From positions 1 to 64,000 of the forward strand of contig MU831828.1 of assembly GCA_029204225.1 (NCBI GenBank): a stretch of 64,000 bases of DNA. Direction: 5' to 3'. Of this stretch, positions 44,563 to 57,231 are shown piece by piece (position 1 is the first letter of the stretch; the number at the start of each line of letters is the position of its first letter). The translations under genes and the position numbers were made by a program. Source of the DNA: Diphasiastrum complanatum (taxonomy: Eukaryota; Streptophyta; Lycopodiopsida; Lycopodiales; Lycopodiaceae). The notes below the pieces were generated by a model that was not told the DNA's origin, did not search any database, and saw only the letters and a list, made by a program, of their open reading frames with translations.

Positions 44563-47500
44563 TGTAGCGCAGGCATCCCAAAGGGAGCCGGGAACCACGA
44601 CTTAGCTTCCCAGCCTTCAACTCTTGCCATCCAAACCCACTTCACATACAAGCAGCCAACTCGCCAACAACGATCAGACTTAACCAACATGAAGTTCCGA
44701 AAACCAACATTGAGATCCAACCTGGCGCCATGCCAGATCGGGGGTCCCGATGTGGGTGACTTCCCTCCAAGCAAGCCGCCCGACATACATCAAACTTAAC
44801 CAACTCGAAGCTTCGTTACAAACGAGTAACATCCATTCCAAGCAAGCGGTCTGACTTACATCAGACTTAACCAACTGAAAGCTTCGTCACGAGCGCTGGA
44901 AGCCAACCTGGCGCCACGCCAGACTGGACAGCCATAAACAGGTAACATCCACCCAAGCAAGCCATCCAACTCAGCCGACAGGTTAGAGCCCGTTCCCCAA
45001 GAGCTTAACCCATTCACGTTCATGCAAGGAACACTCAGAACCACAAGCCGCGACAGATATGGAAACAACCAGTTCCTGGACCAAATGGTCCCGACAGCAT
45101 ACCACTGGCGCCACGGACCGAATGGTCCCGACGGCATACCGCTGGCGTCCCGGAATACGACCCTCAGCTATGTGCCAAATTAAAAATTTGGAAAGCGGCC
45201 TTACAACTGGCGCTTTTACCGAACACTGAAACCCAGAAGGTAATCAGAGTCAGTTTGAGGAAAATCCCACTTTATTGATAAATCTGAGAAGGTTACATTT
45301 CAAGTGTGTGACCGACCCTAGTCTCCGGGGCGCTAGCATGCCAAGGCGAGAGCCATGACAACATTCCAGCAAGGGAGGCTGAGACTTGGTTGGAGCTAGC
45401 CCTGAGTCGCAACCCGCACTCCCCTATAGTATTGGTGTGATTCGGCACCCCCTCTCATACCAAGCACTCTACCCAAGCTGGTAAAGCACGTTTTTCTCTC
45501 TCTAGGATTTTCTCTTTCTAGAAAGTCATTTTCTCTCTCTAGATTTTATTGATCCCCAGGCTTCCTTTAATCATGCCTAGATCGTGTGAGGTGATTGCAC
45601 ATCGATCTGAGCTCTCTGGACTTCGCTAGAACCGATCAAAGATTTTCAGCCATAGGAACTTGGCGCCGGCTGGATTCTGGTCACAGTGGCGCCGGGAGCG
45701 GCGCCGGCGCCGTTGGCGCCGGGAGCAGCAGGGGCGCTGCTAGCGCCGGGGACATAGCTGGCGCCGATGGCGCCGCAAGTAAAGCTTGTAAAGGTAGCTT
45801 TACAACATCCACCCCACCTTTATAAAATCTGATGTCCTCATCAGATGTCAGATTAAAGTAAAGGTGTCTCCCAATTAAAATGACTATACATTTAAGCTAC
45901 TAGGCACAGTACTTAATTTACTGGCCACTTTTTATTAACATTGAATCTGGCACACCACAAGTCGGAGGCTCAGCTCTTTGTACTGAAAAATTACATAACT
46001 TGAAAATATATCTTTGTCTGGGAAAAGCGTAGATTTGATATCGCTTTCGTAAAACCCGAGAACCTTATTAATTGGTGACAGAGGCCTTTCTTTGAAATGT
46101 TCGCCCCTGTCGCTTCTGACTTTCGACTTTGGAACTCCTTTGAGCTCCTGATTTGTCCTTGATGCACTTTGTGTTGAGCTCCCTGAGCTCCAAGTTTGTT
46201 CAGTTCCGCACAGGTATCAAGGCTCCCTGAGCCGAAGGATTTATCGTTTGATTGCCCACTTTATGGTCCACTCCGTGCCTTGTTGCTTCTGCACCTTGAT
46301 TTCTCTCCTTGTCCAAGCCTGATCTTGATACTTTTCCATCTTGGCTCTTTAAGGTAGGCAAAGATTGAGTACTCCGCAATGCACCTCTCACTTAGCTTGA
46401 AGTAGCTCTTTGAATCAGCCCAAATGTAACCATTGACCTCGTGGAAAGCCAAAGTGTCGCACCAGTTTGATCCGCATCCGAACTATCTCTTCGCGTTTGT
46501 TTGAAGCACCATGTCCGTCGCGCAAAACTTGACTTTCACAATTCCATCACTGGTTAGTTGTCTCACAGTCAAAACAAGAAGTGTACATCGAGCTTGGCTT
46601 CAAGTAGCTCTCTTTGAATCAGAAACATGCACCCAGAGTTTGCACTAATCCGATCTCAACGCGAACTGTCCCTTAGCGTCCGTTCGAAATACCAAGTCTC
46701 TCATGCAAGACTCAACTTTCACAGTTCCTTCATTGATCAGCTGCCTTACACTTAACACAAGCCAGCGTACTCATATGTTTCCTCATCATTGCTGGTCCAG
46801 AGAAAGCCTATAACAAACTTTCCTTTCCACAACAAAAACTTGTCAACTTATTAGGTCCAAAGTTCGCCAGTCTCCTCGTGTGAGTATGGCTAGGTCACCT
46901 TGAATTTGCCCCCATTTTGATCAACTTTAATTCAAAATTTGCCCCAAGAGAGAGGTGTGTGTGATAGTTCCCCTCCACTTAATAAATCAGCTGATCGGAC
47001 TTTAGAGTAGAGTTCTTCGGACAAAAAGCCTTTCCAACACTTTGCTTCCCATCGGCTAGGATTATGGCTCGATCCAACTTGTTGCCAATCTCTGAAGAGG
47101 ATCCTAGTCTTTTCCCCTTTGAGGAAAAACCCAACTGATACTGGATATCACCCATGCTCAGTGAGTTTCAGTTCCGAAGGTGGCCGTCCCAAAATGAAGA
47201 CCAACTGCTATAGAAGATCTCCCCTGAAATTGCCCTTTCCAACTTTTTGACTTCTTGCTTGCGTCTGGTGGGCGTTGTCGCAAATGAAACTAACCCAAGA
47301 AACAGGCTAGTCATCCATCCTTTGCAAACATTGAGTCATTTCGTTGTCGTTCACGTGCGAGTACTTGAACTGCAAATCCGCTGCACAGATTCTGGATATC
47401 GCCCATGCTCAGTGAGTTTCAGTTCCGAAGGTGGCCGTCCCAAAATGAAGACCAACTGCTCCATAGAAGATCTCCCCCGAAATGGCCCTTTCCAACTTTT

Positions 47501-49488
47501 GACTTCCTGCTTGCGTCTGGTGGGCGTTGTCGCAAATGAAACTAACCCAAGAAACAGGCTAGCCATCCATCCTTTGCAAACATTGAGTCGTTTCGTTGTC
47601 GTTCACGTGTGAGTACTTGAACTTCAAATCCGCCCCACAGATTCTGTAGTCCTCTTTGTTTGATATCAGCCTTCAAAAGAAAAGGTTCCTTCTCGAGCCA
47701 TCAGCTCCTTGTATCACAAGCAATCATGCAAACCAGGCAAAGCACGAGTACTAAGACTCACCACGAATACGTACAAGTAAGACACTCAGGCAGGTTTACT
47801 AACAAGTAACAAAGGCAAGGTCCCCCTTTGAGATGGTCCTGCCAACGGACCTTTGCCTGGCCGCGCCCATACAAATCGATCACAGAATCAGCCCACATAG
47901 GACACCCCTCCAACTATCCGTGCTTTCACCATTAAGCAGCACATTGCCTCAGTCACGCCCCACCACCTTTTGGTCGATAGCCCTGATAGCTAAACGATCG
48001 GCAGCTATCCCGCACCGGCAGCTAACCACCCGTGCTTTACACCCGAATTCGAGCAGCATCTCTGTATCAATGGTTAACCCGTACAGTTCGAATATGTCGC
48101 CCCGCACCCCACAAGGTACAGACCGTGCTTTCACCTCCCTAGGCAGCACTTTGCCTCATCCGCCCTACGTGAAGACAGCGCCAGGCCCGAACCGCGAGAA
48201 CTGACCGTGCTTACACCTCAAGGGCAGCACTTTGACTCATCAAGTCCCCCGTTCTGCCGACCACCCCGAACGTGGACGCACCCGTGCTTACACTGTGGGC
48301 AGCACCTTGCACAACAGTTGTCTTGATGAACCCCAAACCGTGGCCATTTCCGTGAGATCCGCATAGCTGACCGGCCAGTCGGCTCTGATACCACATGTAG
48401 CGCAGGCATCCCAAAGGGAGCCGGGAACCACGACTTAGCTTCCCAGCCTTCAACTCTTGCCATCCAAACCCACTTCACATACAAGCAGCCAACTCGCCAA
48501 CAACGATCAGACTTAACCAACATGAAGTTCCGAAAACCAACATTGAGATCCAACCTGGCGCCATGCCAGATCGGGGGTCCCGATGTGGGTGACTTCCCTC
48601 CAAGCAAGCCGCCCGACATACATCAAACTTAACCAACTCGAAGCTTCGTTACAAACGAGTAACATCCATTCCAAGCAAGCGGTCTGACTTACATCAGACT
48701 TAACCAACTGAAAGCTTCGTCACGAGCGCTGGAAGCCAACCTGGCGCCACGCCAGACTGGACAGCCATAAACAGGTAACATCCACCCAAGCAAGCCATCC
48801 AACTCAGCCGACAGGTTAGAGCCCGTTCCCCAAGAGCTTAACCCATTCACGTTCATGCAAGGAACACTCAGAACCACAAGCCGCGACAGATATGGAAACA
48901 ACCAGTTCCTGGACCAAATGGTCCCGACAGCATACCACTGGCGCCACGGACCGAATGGTCCCGACGGCATACCGCTGGCGTCCCGGAATACGACCCTCAG
49001 CTATGTGCCAAATTAAAAATTTGGAAAGCGGCCTTACAACTGGCGCTTTTACCGAACACTGAAACCCAGAAGGTAATCAGAGTCAGTTTGAGGAAAATCC
49101 CACTTTATTGATAAATCTGAGAAGGTTACATTTCAAGTGTGTGACCGACCCTAGTCTCCGGGGCGTTAGCATGCCAAGGCGAGAGCCATGACAACATTCC
49201 AGCAAGGGAGGCTGAGACTTGGTTGGAGCTCGCCCTGAGTCGCAACCCGCACTCCCCTATAGTATTGGTGTGATTCGGCACCCCCCCTCATACCAAGCAC
49301 TCTACCCAAGCTGGTAAAGCACGTTTTTCTCTCTCTAGGATTTTCTCTTTCTAGAAAGTCATTTTCTCTCTCTAGATTTTATTGATCCCCAGGCTTCCTT
49401 TAATCATGCCTAGATCGTGTGAGGTGATTGCACATCGATCTGAGCTCTCTGGACTTCGCTAGAACCGATCAAAGATTTTCAGCCATAG
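44563..49488 (-). mobile_element. LARD family A, copy 5
   Basis: The 3' LTR is 44563-45806 (1244 bp) and the internal domain 45807-48395 (2589 bp, standard core with two 251-bp repeats). The 5' LTR is 48396-49488, broken at CATAG and resuming at 55838-55990, 1246 bp in total. The end of this LTR carries the outer duplication GTTTC that belongs to copy 4, so the LTR is probably a recombinant of two elements. Confidence 0.88.
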
Positions 49489-52400
49489 TGTTGTAAAGCT
49501 ACCTTTACAAGATTTACTTGTGGCGCCATCGGCGCCGGCTATGTCCCCGGCGCAGCAGCGCCCCTGCTGCTCCCGGCGCCAATGGCGCCAGCCGCGCTCC
49601 CGGCGCCACTGTGACCATAATTCAGCCGGCGCCAAGTTCCTATGGATGAAAATCTTTGATCGGTTTTAGCGAAGTCCAGAGAGCTCAGATCGATGTGCAA
49701 TCACCTCACACGATCTAGGCATGATTAAACGAAGCCTGGGGATCAATAAAATCTAGAGAGAGAGAATGACTTTCTAGAAAGAGAAAATCCTAGAGAGAGA
49801 AAAACGTGCTTTACCAGCTTGGATATAGTGCTTGGTATGAGGGGGGGTGCCGAATCACACCAATACTATACGGCAGTGCGGGTTGCGACTCAGGGCGAGC
49901 TCCAACCAAGTCTCAGCCTCCCTTGCTGGAATGTTGTCATGGCTCTCGCCTTGGCATGCTAGCGCCCCGGAGACTAGGGTCGGTCACACACTTGAAATGT
50001 AACCTTCTCAGATTTATCAATAAAGTGGGATTTTTCTGAAACTGACTCTGATTACCTTCTGGGTTTCAGTGTTCGGTAAAAGCGCCAGTTGTAAGGCCGC
50101 TTTCAAAATTTTTAACTTGGCACATAGCTGAGGGTCGTATCCCGGGACGCCAGCGGTATGCCGTCGGGACCATTCGGTTCGTGGCGCCAGCGGTATGCTG
50201 TAGGGACCATTTGGTCCAGGAACTGGTTGTTTCCATATCTGTCGCGGCTTGTGGTTCTGAGTGTGCCTTGCATGAACGTGAATGGGTTAAGCTCTTGGGG
50301 AACGGGCTCTAACCTGTCGGCTGAGTTGGATGGCTTGCTTGGGTGGATGTTACCTGTTTATGGCTGTCCAGTCTGGCGAGGCGCCAGGTTGGCTTCCAGC
50401 GCTCGTGACGAAGCTTTCAGTTGGTTAAGTCTGATGTAAGTCAGACCGCTTGCTTGGAATGGATGTTACTCGTTTGTAACGAAGCTTCGAGTTGGTTAAG
50501 TTTGATGTATGTCGGGCGGCTTGCTTGGAGGGAAGTCACCCACATCGGGACCCCCGATCTGGCATGGCGCCGGGTTGGATCTCAATGTTGGTCCTCGGAA
50601 TTTCAAGTTGGTTAAGTCTGATCGTTGTTGGCGAGTTGGCTGCTTGTATGTCAAGTGGGTTCGGATGGCAAGAGTTGAAGGCTGGGAAGCTAAGTCGTGG
50701 TTCCCGGCTCCCTTTGGGATGTCTGCGCTACATGTGGTATCAGAGCCGACTGGCCGGTCAGCTATGTGGATCTCACGGAAATGGCCACGGTTTGGGGTTC
50801 ATCAAGACAACTGTTGTGCAAGGTGCTGCCCATAGTGTAAGCACGGGTGCGTCCACGATCGGGGTGGTCGGCAGAACGGGGGACTTGATGAGTCAAGGTG
50901 CTGCCCTTGAGGTGTAAGCACAGTCAGTTCTCGCAGTTCGGGCCTGGCGCTGTCTGCACGTAGGACGGATGAGGCAAAGTGCTGCCTAGGGAGGTGAAAG
51001 CACGGTCTGTACCTTGTGGGGTGCGGGGCGACATATTCGAACTGTACGGGTTAACCATTGATACAGAGATGCTGCTCGAATTCGGGTGTAAAGCACGGGT
51101 GGTTAGCTGCCGGTGCGGGATAGCTGCCGATCGTTTAGCTATAAGGGCTATCGACCAAAAAGTGGTGGGGCGTGACTGAGGCAATGTGCTGCTTAATGGT
51201 GAAAGCACGGATAGTTGGAGGGGTTTCCTATGTGGGCTGATTCCGTGATCGATTTGCATGGGCGCGGCCAGGCAAAGGTCCGTTGGCAGGACCATCTCAA
51301 AGGGGGACCTTGCCTTTGTTACTTGTTAGTAAACCTGCCTGAGTGTCTTACTTGTATGTATTCGTGGTGAGTCTTAGTACTCGTGCTTTGCCTGGTTTGC
51401 ATGATTGCTTGTGATACAAGGAGCTGATGGCTCGAGAAGGAACCTTTTCTTTTGAAGGCTGATACCATCAAACAAAGAGGACTACAGAATCTGTGGGGCG
51501 GATTTGCAGTTCAAGTACTCACACGTGAACGACAACGAAACGACTCAATGTTTGCAAAGGATGGATGGCTAGCCTGTTTCTTGGGTTAGTTTCATTTGCG
51601 ACAACGCCCACCAGACGCAAGCAGGAAGTCAAAAGTTGGAAAGGGCCATTTCAGGGGAGATCTTCTATGGAGCAGTTGGTCTTCATTTTGGGACGGCCAC
51701 CTTCGGAACTGAAACTCACTGAGCATGGGCGATATCCAGAATCTGTGCGGCGGATTTGCAGTTCAAGTACTCGCACGTGAACGACAACGAAATGACTCAA
51801 TATTTGCAAAGGATGGATGACTAGCCTGTTTCTTGGGTTAGTTTCATTTTGCGACAACGCCCACCAGACGCAAGCAGGAAGTCAAAAGTTGGAAAGGGCC
51901 ATTTCAGGGGAGATCTTCTATAGCAGTTGGTCTTCATTTTGGGACGGCCACCTTCGGAACTGAAACTCACTGAGCATGGGTGATATCCAGTATCAGTTGG
52001 GTTTTTCCTCAAAGGGGAAAAGACTAGGATCCTCTTCAGAGATTGGCAACAAGTTGGATCGAGCCATAATCCTAGCAGATGGGAAGCAAAGTGTTGGAAA
52101 GGCTTTTGTCCGAAGAACTCTACTCTAAAGTCCGATCAGCTGATTTATTAAGTGGAGGGGAACTATCACACACACCTCTCTCTTGGGGCAAATTTTGAAT
52201 TAAAGTTGATCAAAATGGGGGCAAATTCAAGGTGACCTAGCCATACTCACACGAGGAGACTGGCGAACTTTGGACCTAATAAGTTGACAAGTTTTTGTTG
52301 TGGAAAGGAAAGTTTGTTATAGGCTTTCTCTGGACCAGCAATGATGAGGAAACATATGAGTACGCTGGCTTGTTACGTGTAAGGCAGCTGATCAATGAAG

Positions 52401-54522
52401 GAACTGTGAAAGTTGAGTCTTGCATGAAAGGCTTGGTATTTCAAACGGACGTAAGGGACAGTTCGCGTTGAGATCGGATTAGTGCAAACTCTGGGTGCAT
52501 GTTTCTGATTCAAAGAGAGCTACTTGAAGCCAAGCTCGATGTACACTTCTTGTCTTGACTGTGAGGCAACTTACCGGTGATGGATTTGTGAAAGTCAAGT
52601 CTTGCGCGACGGACATGGTGCTTCAAACAAACGCGAAGAGATAGTTCGGATGCGGATCAAACTGGTGCGATCCTTTGGCTTTCCACGAGGTCAACGGTTA
52701 CATTTGGGCTGATTCAAAGAGCTACTTCAAGCTAAGTGAGAGGTGCATTGCGGAGTACTCAATCTTTGCCTACCTTAAAGAGCCAAGATGGAAAAGTATC
52801 AAGATCAGGCTGGGACAAGGAGAGAAATCAAGGTGCAGAAGCAACAAGGCACGAAGTGGACCATAAAGTGTGCAATCAAACGATAAATCCTTCGGCTCAG
52901 GGAGCCTTGATACTTGTGCGGAACTGAACAAATCTGGAGCTCAGGGAGCTCAACACAAAGTGCATCAAAGACAAATCAGGAGCTCAAAGGAGTTCCAAAG
53001 TCGAAAGTCAGAAGCGATAGGGGCGAACATTTCAAAGAAAGGCCTCTGTCACCAGTTAATAAGGTTCTCGGGTTTTACGAAAGCGATATCAAATCTACGC
53101 TTTTCCCAGACAAAGATATATTTTCAAGTTATGTAATTTTTCAGTACAAAGAGCTGAGCCTCCGACTTGTGGTGTGCCAGCTTCAATGTTAATAAAAAGT
53201 GGCCAGTAAATTGAGGACTGTGCCAAGTAGCTTAAATGTATAGTTATTATAATTGGGAGACACCTTTACTTTAATCTGACATCTGATGAGGACATCAGAT
53301 TTTATAAAGGTGGGGTGGATGTTGTAAAGCTACCTTTACAAGCTTTACTTCCGGCACCATCGGCGCCAGCTATGTCCCCGGCGCCGCTCCCGGCGCCACT
53401 GTGACCAGAATCCAGCCGGCGCCAAGTTCCTATGGCTGAAAATCTTTGATCGGTTCTAGCGAAGTCCAGAGAGCTCAGATCGATGTGCAATCACCTCACA
53501 CGATCTAGGCATGATTAAAGGAAGCCTGGGGATCAATAAAATCTAGAGAGAGAAAATGACTTTCTAGAAAGAGAAAATCCTAGAGAGAGAAAAACGTGCT
53601 TTACCAGCTTGGGTAGAGTGCTTGGTATGAGGGGGGGTGCCGAATCACACCAATACTATAGGGGAGTGCGGGTTGCGACTCAGGGCGAGCTCCAACCAAG
53701 TCTCAGCCTCCCTTGCGGGAATGCTGTCATGGCTCTCGCCTTGGCATGCTAGCACCCCGGAGACTAGGGTCGGTCACACACTTGAAATGTAACCTTCTCA
53801 AATTTATCAATAAAGTGGGATTTTCCTTAAACTGACTCTGATTACCTTATGGGTTTCAGTGTTCGGTAAAAGCGCCAGTTGTAAGGCCGCTTTCAAAATT
53901 TTTAACTTGGCACATAGCTGAGGGTCGTATCCCGAGACGCCAGCGGTATGCCGTCAGGACCATTCGGTCCGTGGCGCCAGCGGTATGCTGTCGGGACCAT
54001 TTGGTCCAAGAACTGGTTGTTTCCATATCTGTCGCGGCTTGTGGTTCTGAGTGTTCATTGCATGAACGTGAATGGGTTAAGCTCTTGGGGAACGGGCTCT
54101 AACCTGTCGGCTGAGTTGGATGGCTTGCTTGGGTGGATGTTACCTGTTTATGGCTGTCCAGTCTGGCGTGGCGCCAGGTTGGCTTCCAGCGCTCGTGACG
54201 AAGCTTTCAGTTGGTTAAGTCTGATGTAAGTCAGACCGCTTGCTTGGAATGGATGTTACTCATTTGTAACGAAGCTTCGAGTGGGTTAAGTTTGATGTAT
54301 GTCGGGCGGCTTGCTTGGAGGGAAGTCACCCACGTCGGGACCCCCGATCTGGCATGGCGCCAGGTTGGATCTCAATGTTGGTTTTCGGAACTTCAAGTTG
54401 GTTAAGTCTGATCGTTGTTGGCGAGTTGGCTGCTTGTATGTCAAGTGGGTTTGGATGGCAAGAGTTGAAGGCTGGGAAGCTAAGTCGTGGTTCCCGGCTC
54501 CCTTTGGGATGCCTGCGCTACA
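49489..54522 (+). mobile_element. LARD family A, copy 6 (plus strand)
   Basis: LTRs 49489-50732 and 53320-54522, primer site TGGTATCAGAGCCGAC at 50735-50750, internal domain 50733-53319 and PPT TGGGGTGGA just before 53320. The left flank is CATAG (49484-49488). The matching CATAG on the right is at 55833-55837, beyond two extra LTR pieces, so the left LTR belongs to an outer, since-recombined element. Confidence 0.9.
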
Positions 54523-55432
54523 GTAGAGTGCTTGTTATGAGGGGGGGTGCCGAATCACACCAATACTATAGGGGAGTGCGGGTTGCGACTCAGGACGAGC
54601 TCCAACCAAGTCTCAGCCTCCCTTGCTGGAATGTTGTCATGGCTCTCGCCTTGGCATGCTAGCGCCCCGGAGACTAGGGTCGGTCACACACTTGAAATGT
54701 AACCTTCTCAGATTTATCAATAAAGTGGGATTTTCCTTAAACTGACTTTGATTACCTTCTGGGTTTCAGTGTTCGGTAAAAGCGCCAGTTGTAAGGCCGC
54801 TTTCAAAATTTTTAACTTGGCACATAGCTGAGGGTCGTATCCCGGGACGCCAGCGGTATGCCGTCGGGACCATTCGGTCCGTGGCGCCAGCGGTATGCTG
54901 TCGGGACCATTTGGTCCAGGAACTGGTTGTTTCCATATCTGTCGCGGCTTGTGGTTCTGAGTGTGCCTTGCATGAACGTGAATGGGTTAAGCTCTTGGGG
55001 AACGGGCTCTAACCTGTCGGCTGAGTTGGATGGCTTGCTTGGGTGGATGTTACCTGTTTATGGCTGTCCAGTCTGGCGAGGCGCCAGGTTGGCTTCCAGC
55101 GCTCGTGACGAAGCTTTCAGTTGGTTAAGTCTGATGTAAGTCAGACCGCTTGCTTGGAATGGATGTTACTCGTTTGTAACGAAGCTTCGAGTTGGTTAAG
55201 TTTGATGTATGTCGGGCGGCTTGCTTGGAGGGAAGTCACCCACATCGGGACCCCCGATCTGGCATGGCGCCGGGTTGGATCTCAATGTTGGTCCTCGGAA
55301 CTTCAAGTTGGTTAAGTCTGATCGTTGTTGGCGAGTTGGCTGCTTGTATGTCAAGTGGGTTCGGATGGCAAGAGTTGAAGGCTGGGAAGCTAAGTCGTGG
55401 TTCTTGGCTCCCTTTGGGATGCCTGCGCTACA
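54523..55432 (+). repeat. LTR-A 3' portion
   Basis: 910 bp of plus-strand LTR-A, corresponding to about position 338 to the end of the 1244-bp reference. It starts GTAGAGTGCTTG straight after the end of copy 6 and ends GCGCTACA. Confidence 0.92.
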
Positions 55433-55832
55433 GCTTGCTTGGGTGGATGTTACCTGTTTATGGCTGTCCAGTCTGGCGTGGCGCCAGGTTGGCTTCCAGC
55501 GCTCGTGACGAAGCTTTCAGTTGGTTAAGTCTGATGTAAGTCAGACCGCTTGCTTGGAATGGATGTTACTCGTTTGTAACGAAGCTTCGAGTTGGTTAAG
55601 TTTGATGTATGTCGGGCGGCTTGCTTGGAGGGAAGTCACCCACGTCGGGACCCCCGATCTGGCATGGCGCCAGGTTGGATCTCAATGTTGGTTTGCGGAA
55701 CTTCAAGTTGGTTAAGTCTGATCGTTGTTGGCGAGTTGGCTGCTTGTATGTCAAGTGGGTTTGGATGGCAATAGTTGAAGACTGGGAAGCTAAGTCGTGG
55801 TTCCCGGCTCCCTTTGGGATGCCTGCGCTACA
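55433..55832 (+). repeat. LTR-A 3' portion, second
   Basis: 400 bp of plus-strand LTR-A, about position 845 to the end, starting GCTTGCTTGGGTGG and ending GCGCTACA, followed by the duplication CATAG. Confidence 0.92.
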
Positions 55833-55837
55833 CATAG

Positions 55838-55990
55838 GAACTTGGCGCCGGCTGGATTCTGGTCACAATAGCGCCGGGAGCGGCGCCGGCGCCGTTGGCG
55901 CCGGGAGCAGTAGGGGGCGCTGCTGGCGCCGGGGACATAGCTGGCACCGATGGCGCCGAAAGTAAAGCTTGTAAATGTAGCTTTACAACA
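55838..55990 (-). repeat. End of the 5' LTR-A of LARD copy 5
   Basis: Resumes the LTR interrupted at 49488 (GAACTTGGCGCC...CTTTACAACA) and is followed by the outer duplication GTTTC. Confidence 0.9.
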
Positions 55991-56213
55991 GTTTCATGTG
56001 TGGCTTGTCTTTGCCTTTGGTTACCTTTTGGGGACGGATTCTGAGTTGGCTGTCGGGTTGGTTGGGATTCCAGTTTTCTTAAGTCTGAATGGTTAAGCTT
56101 GTTACGTTTCTGAGTTGGCTTTTACGTAAGTGCATGATGGATGAATGTTAGACTTAAGCGCGTGTTGGGGAAACCGCTCAAGTCCCAGCGCCCTTTGAGG
56201 CGCCGGCGCAACA
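55991..56213 (+). repeat. 5' LTR-B of gypsy B-2, second part
   Basis: Starts with the duplicated GTTTC and continues ATGTGTGGCTTGTC to CGGCGCAACA. With 39682-40382 it makes a full 919-bp LTR-B. Confidence 0.93.
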
Positions 56214-56947
56214 TGTGGTATTTGAGCCGACTAGTCAGTCAGCTACGCAATCTCACAGGGATGGCCATGTTTTGGGATTTGTCAGGACAACCGTTGCGCA
56301 AGGTGCTGCCCACAGTGTAAGCACGGGTGCGTCCACGGTCGGGGTGGTCGACAGAACGGGGGACTTGATGAGTCAAAGTGCTGCCCTCGAGGTGTAAGCA
56401 CGGTCAGTTCTCGCGGTTCGGGCCTGGCGCTGTCTGCACGTAGGACGGATGAGGCGAAGTGCTGCCTAGGTAGGTGAAAGCACGGTCTGTACCTTGTGGG
56501 GTGCGGGGCGACATATTCGAATTGTACGGGTTAACCATTGATACAGAGATGCTGCTCGAATTCGGGTGTAAAGCACGGGTGGTTAGCTGCCGGTGCGAGA
56601 TAACTGCCGATCGTTTAGCTATAAGGGCTATCGACCAAAAAGTGGTGGGGCGTGACTGAGGCAATGTGCTGCTTAATGGTGAAAGCATGGATGGTTGGAT
56701 GGATGTTTCCCCGTGAACTAATTCTGTGATAGATTTGTGTGGGCGCGGATAGGCAAAGATCCTACGTCCGGTCTCAAGGGGAATGTGACTTGAGAGGGAT
56801 CCTCTCTTTAGCTTTGGTTGGTATGTTCGTTTGGGGTGTGCTTGCTTGGACCTGAATTATCCCTGACTACTTCTTTTGATCCAGGTGATCTGATCTAGTT
56901 GGGAGTTGTGAGAGGAGCTTACATTTATTAGTGGACGACGCACAAGT
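56214..56947 (+). promoter_or_regulatory. Primer site and leader of gypsy B-2
   Basis: The primer site TGGTATTTGAGCCGAC (56216-56231) has changes in the centre of the usual TGGTATCAGAGC. Five hairpin modules follow (about 56302, 56376, 56457, 56549 and 56665), matching the LARD and B-1 leaders. After about 56880 the sequence is private to B-2 and runs straight to the protease ATG. No gag homology is present. Confidence 0.85.
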
Positions 56948-57231
56948 ATGGAAAGGAACTTCCATGGGGCAACCCCCAAGATTGGTTCAAGATTGTTATT
57001 CTTATCAGGAAAGATCGCGGGGAGGAAGTCAGATTTCATGATCGACTCCGGAGCTTTACATAACTATATCTCAAGGAGCGTAGTGGAACAATTCAGCTTG
57101 CCGACCAGGAATGTTACATCTACTCTCAAGGTAGAAACAGCGAAAGGAGCACTAGATGCAGACAAAGCGACATTGAACATCCCGGTGCAGATTGGAAGAT
57201 GGAAGGCTAAACTTAGCTTTGTGATTTAGAG
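56948..57231 (+). pseudogene. Gypsy B-2 aspartic protease (frameshifted)
   Basis: From the ATG at 56948 (MERNFHGATPKIGSRLLF) it reads into a retropepsin domain with active site MIDSGALHNYIS (about residues 36-47) and the conserved VETAKGAL. The catalytic DSG is intact, unlike in B-1. A stop at 57227-57229, caused by what looks like a one-base loss, separates it from the next frame, which continues the same domain ([13 protein letters not shown]). Protease similarity to B-1 is only partial. Confidence 0.88.

Larger units (their letters stand above)
40383..55990. mobile_element. 15.6 kb nested LARD-A block inside LTR-B
   Basis: The whole block is bounded by one LTR-A start (TGTAGCGCAGG at 40383), one LTR-A end (CTTTACAACA at 55990) and the perfect target duplication GTTTC (40378-40382 and 55991-55995). 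It therefore grew from one minus-strand LARD insertion. Inside are a LARD lacking most of one LTR (40383-44358), an LTR sliver (44359-44562), a second minus LARD (44563-49488 plus 55838-55990), a plus-strand LARD (49489-54522) and two more LTR pieces (54523-55432 and 55433-55832). Confidence 0.9.
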
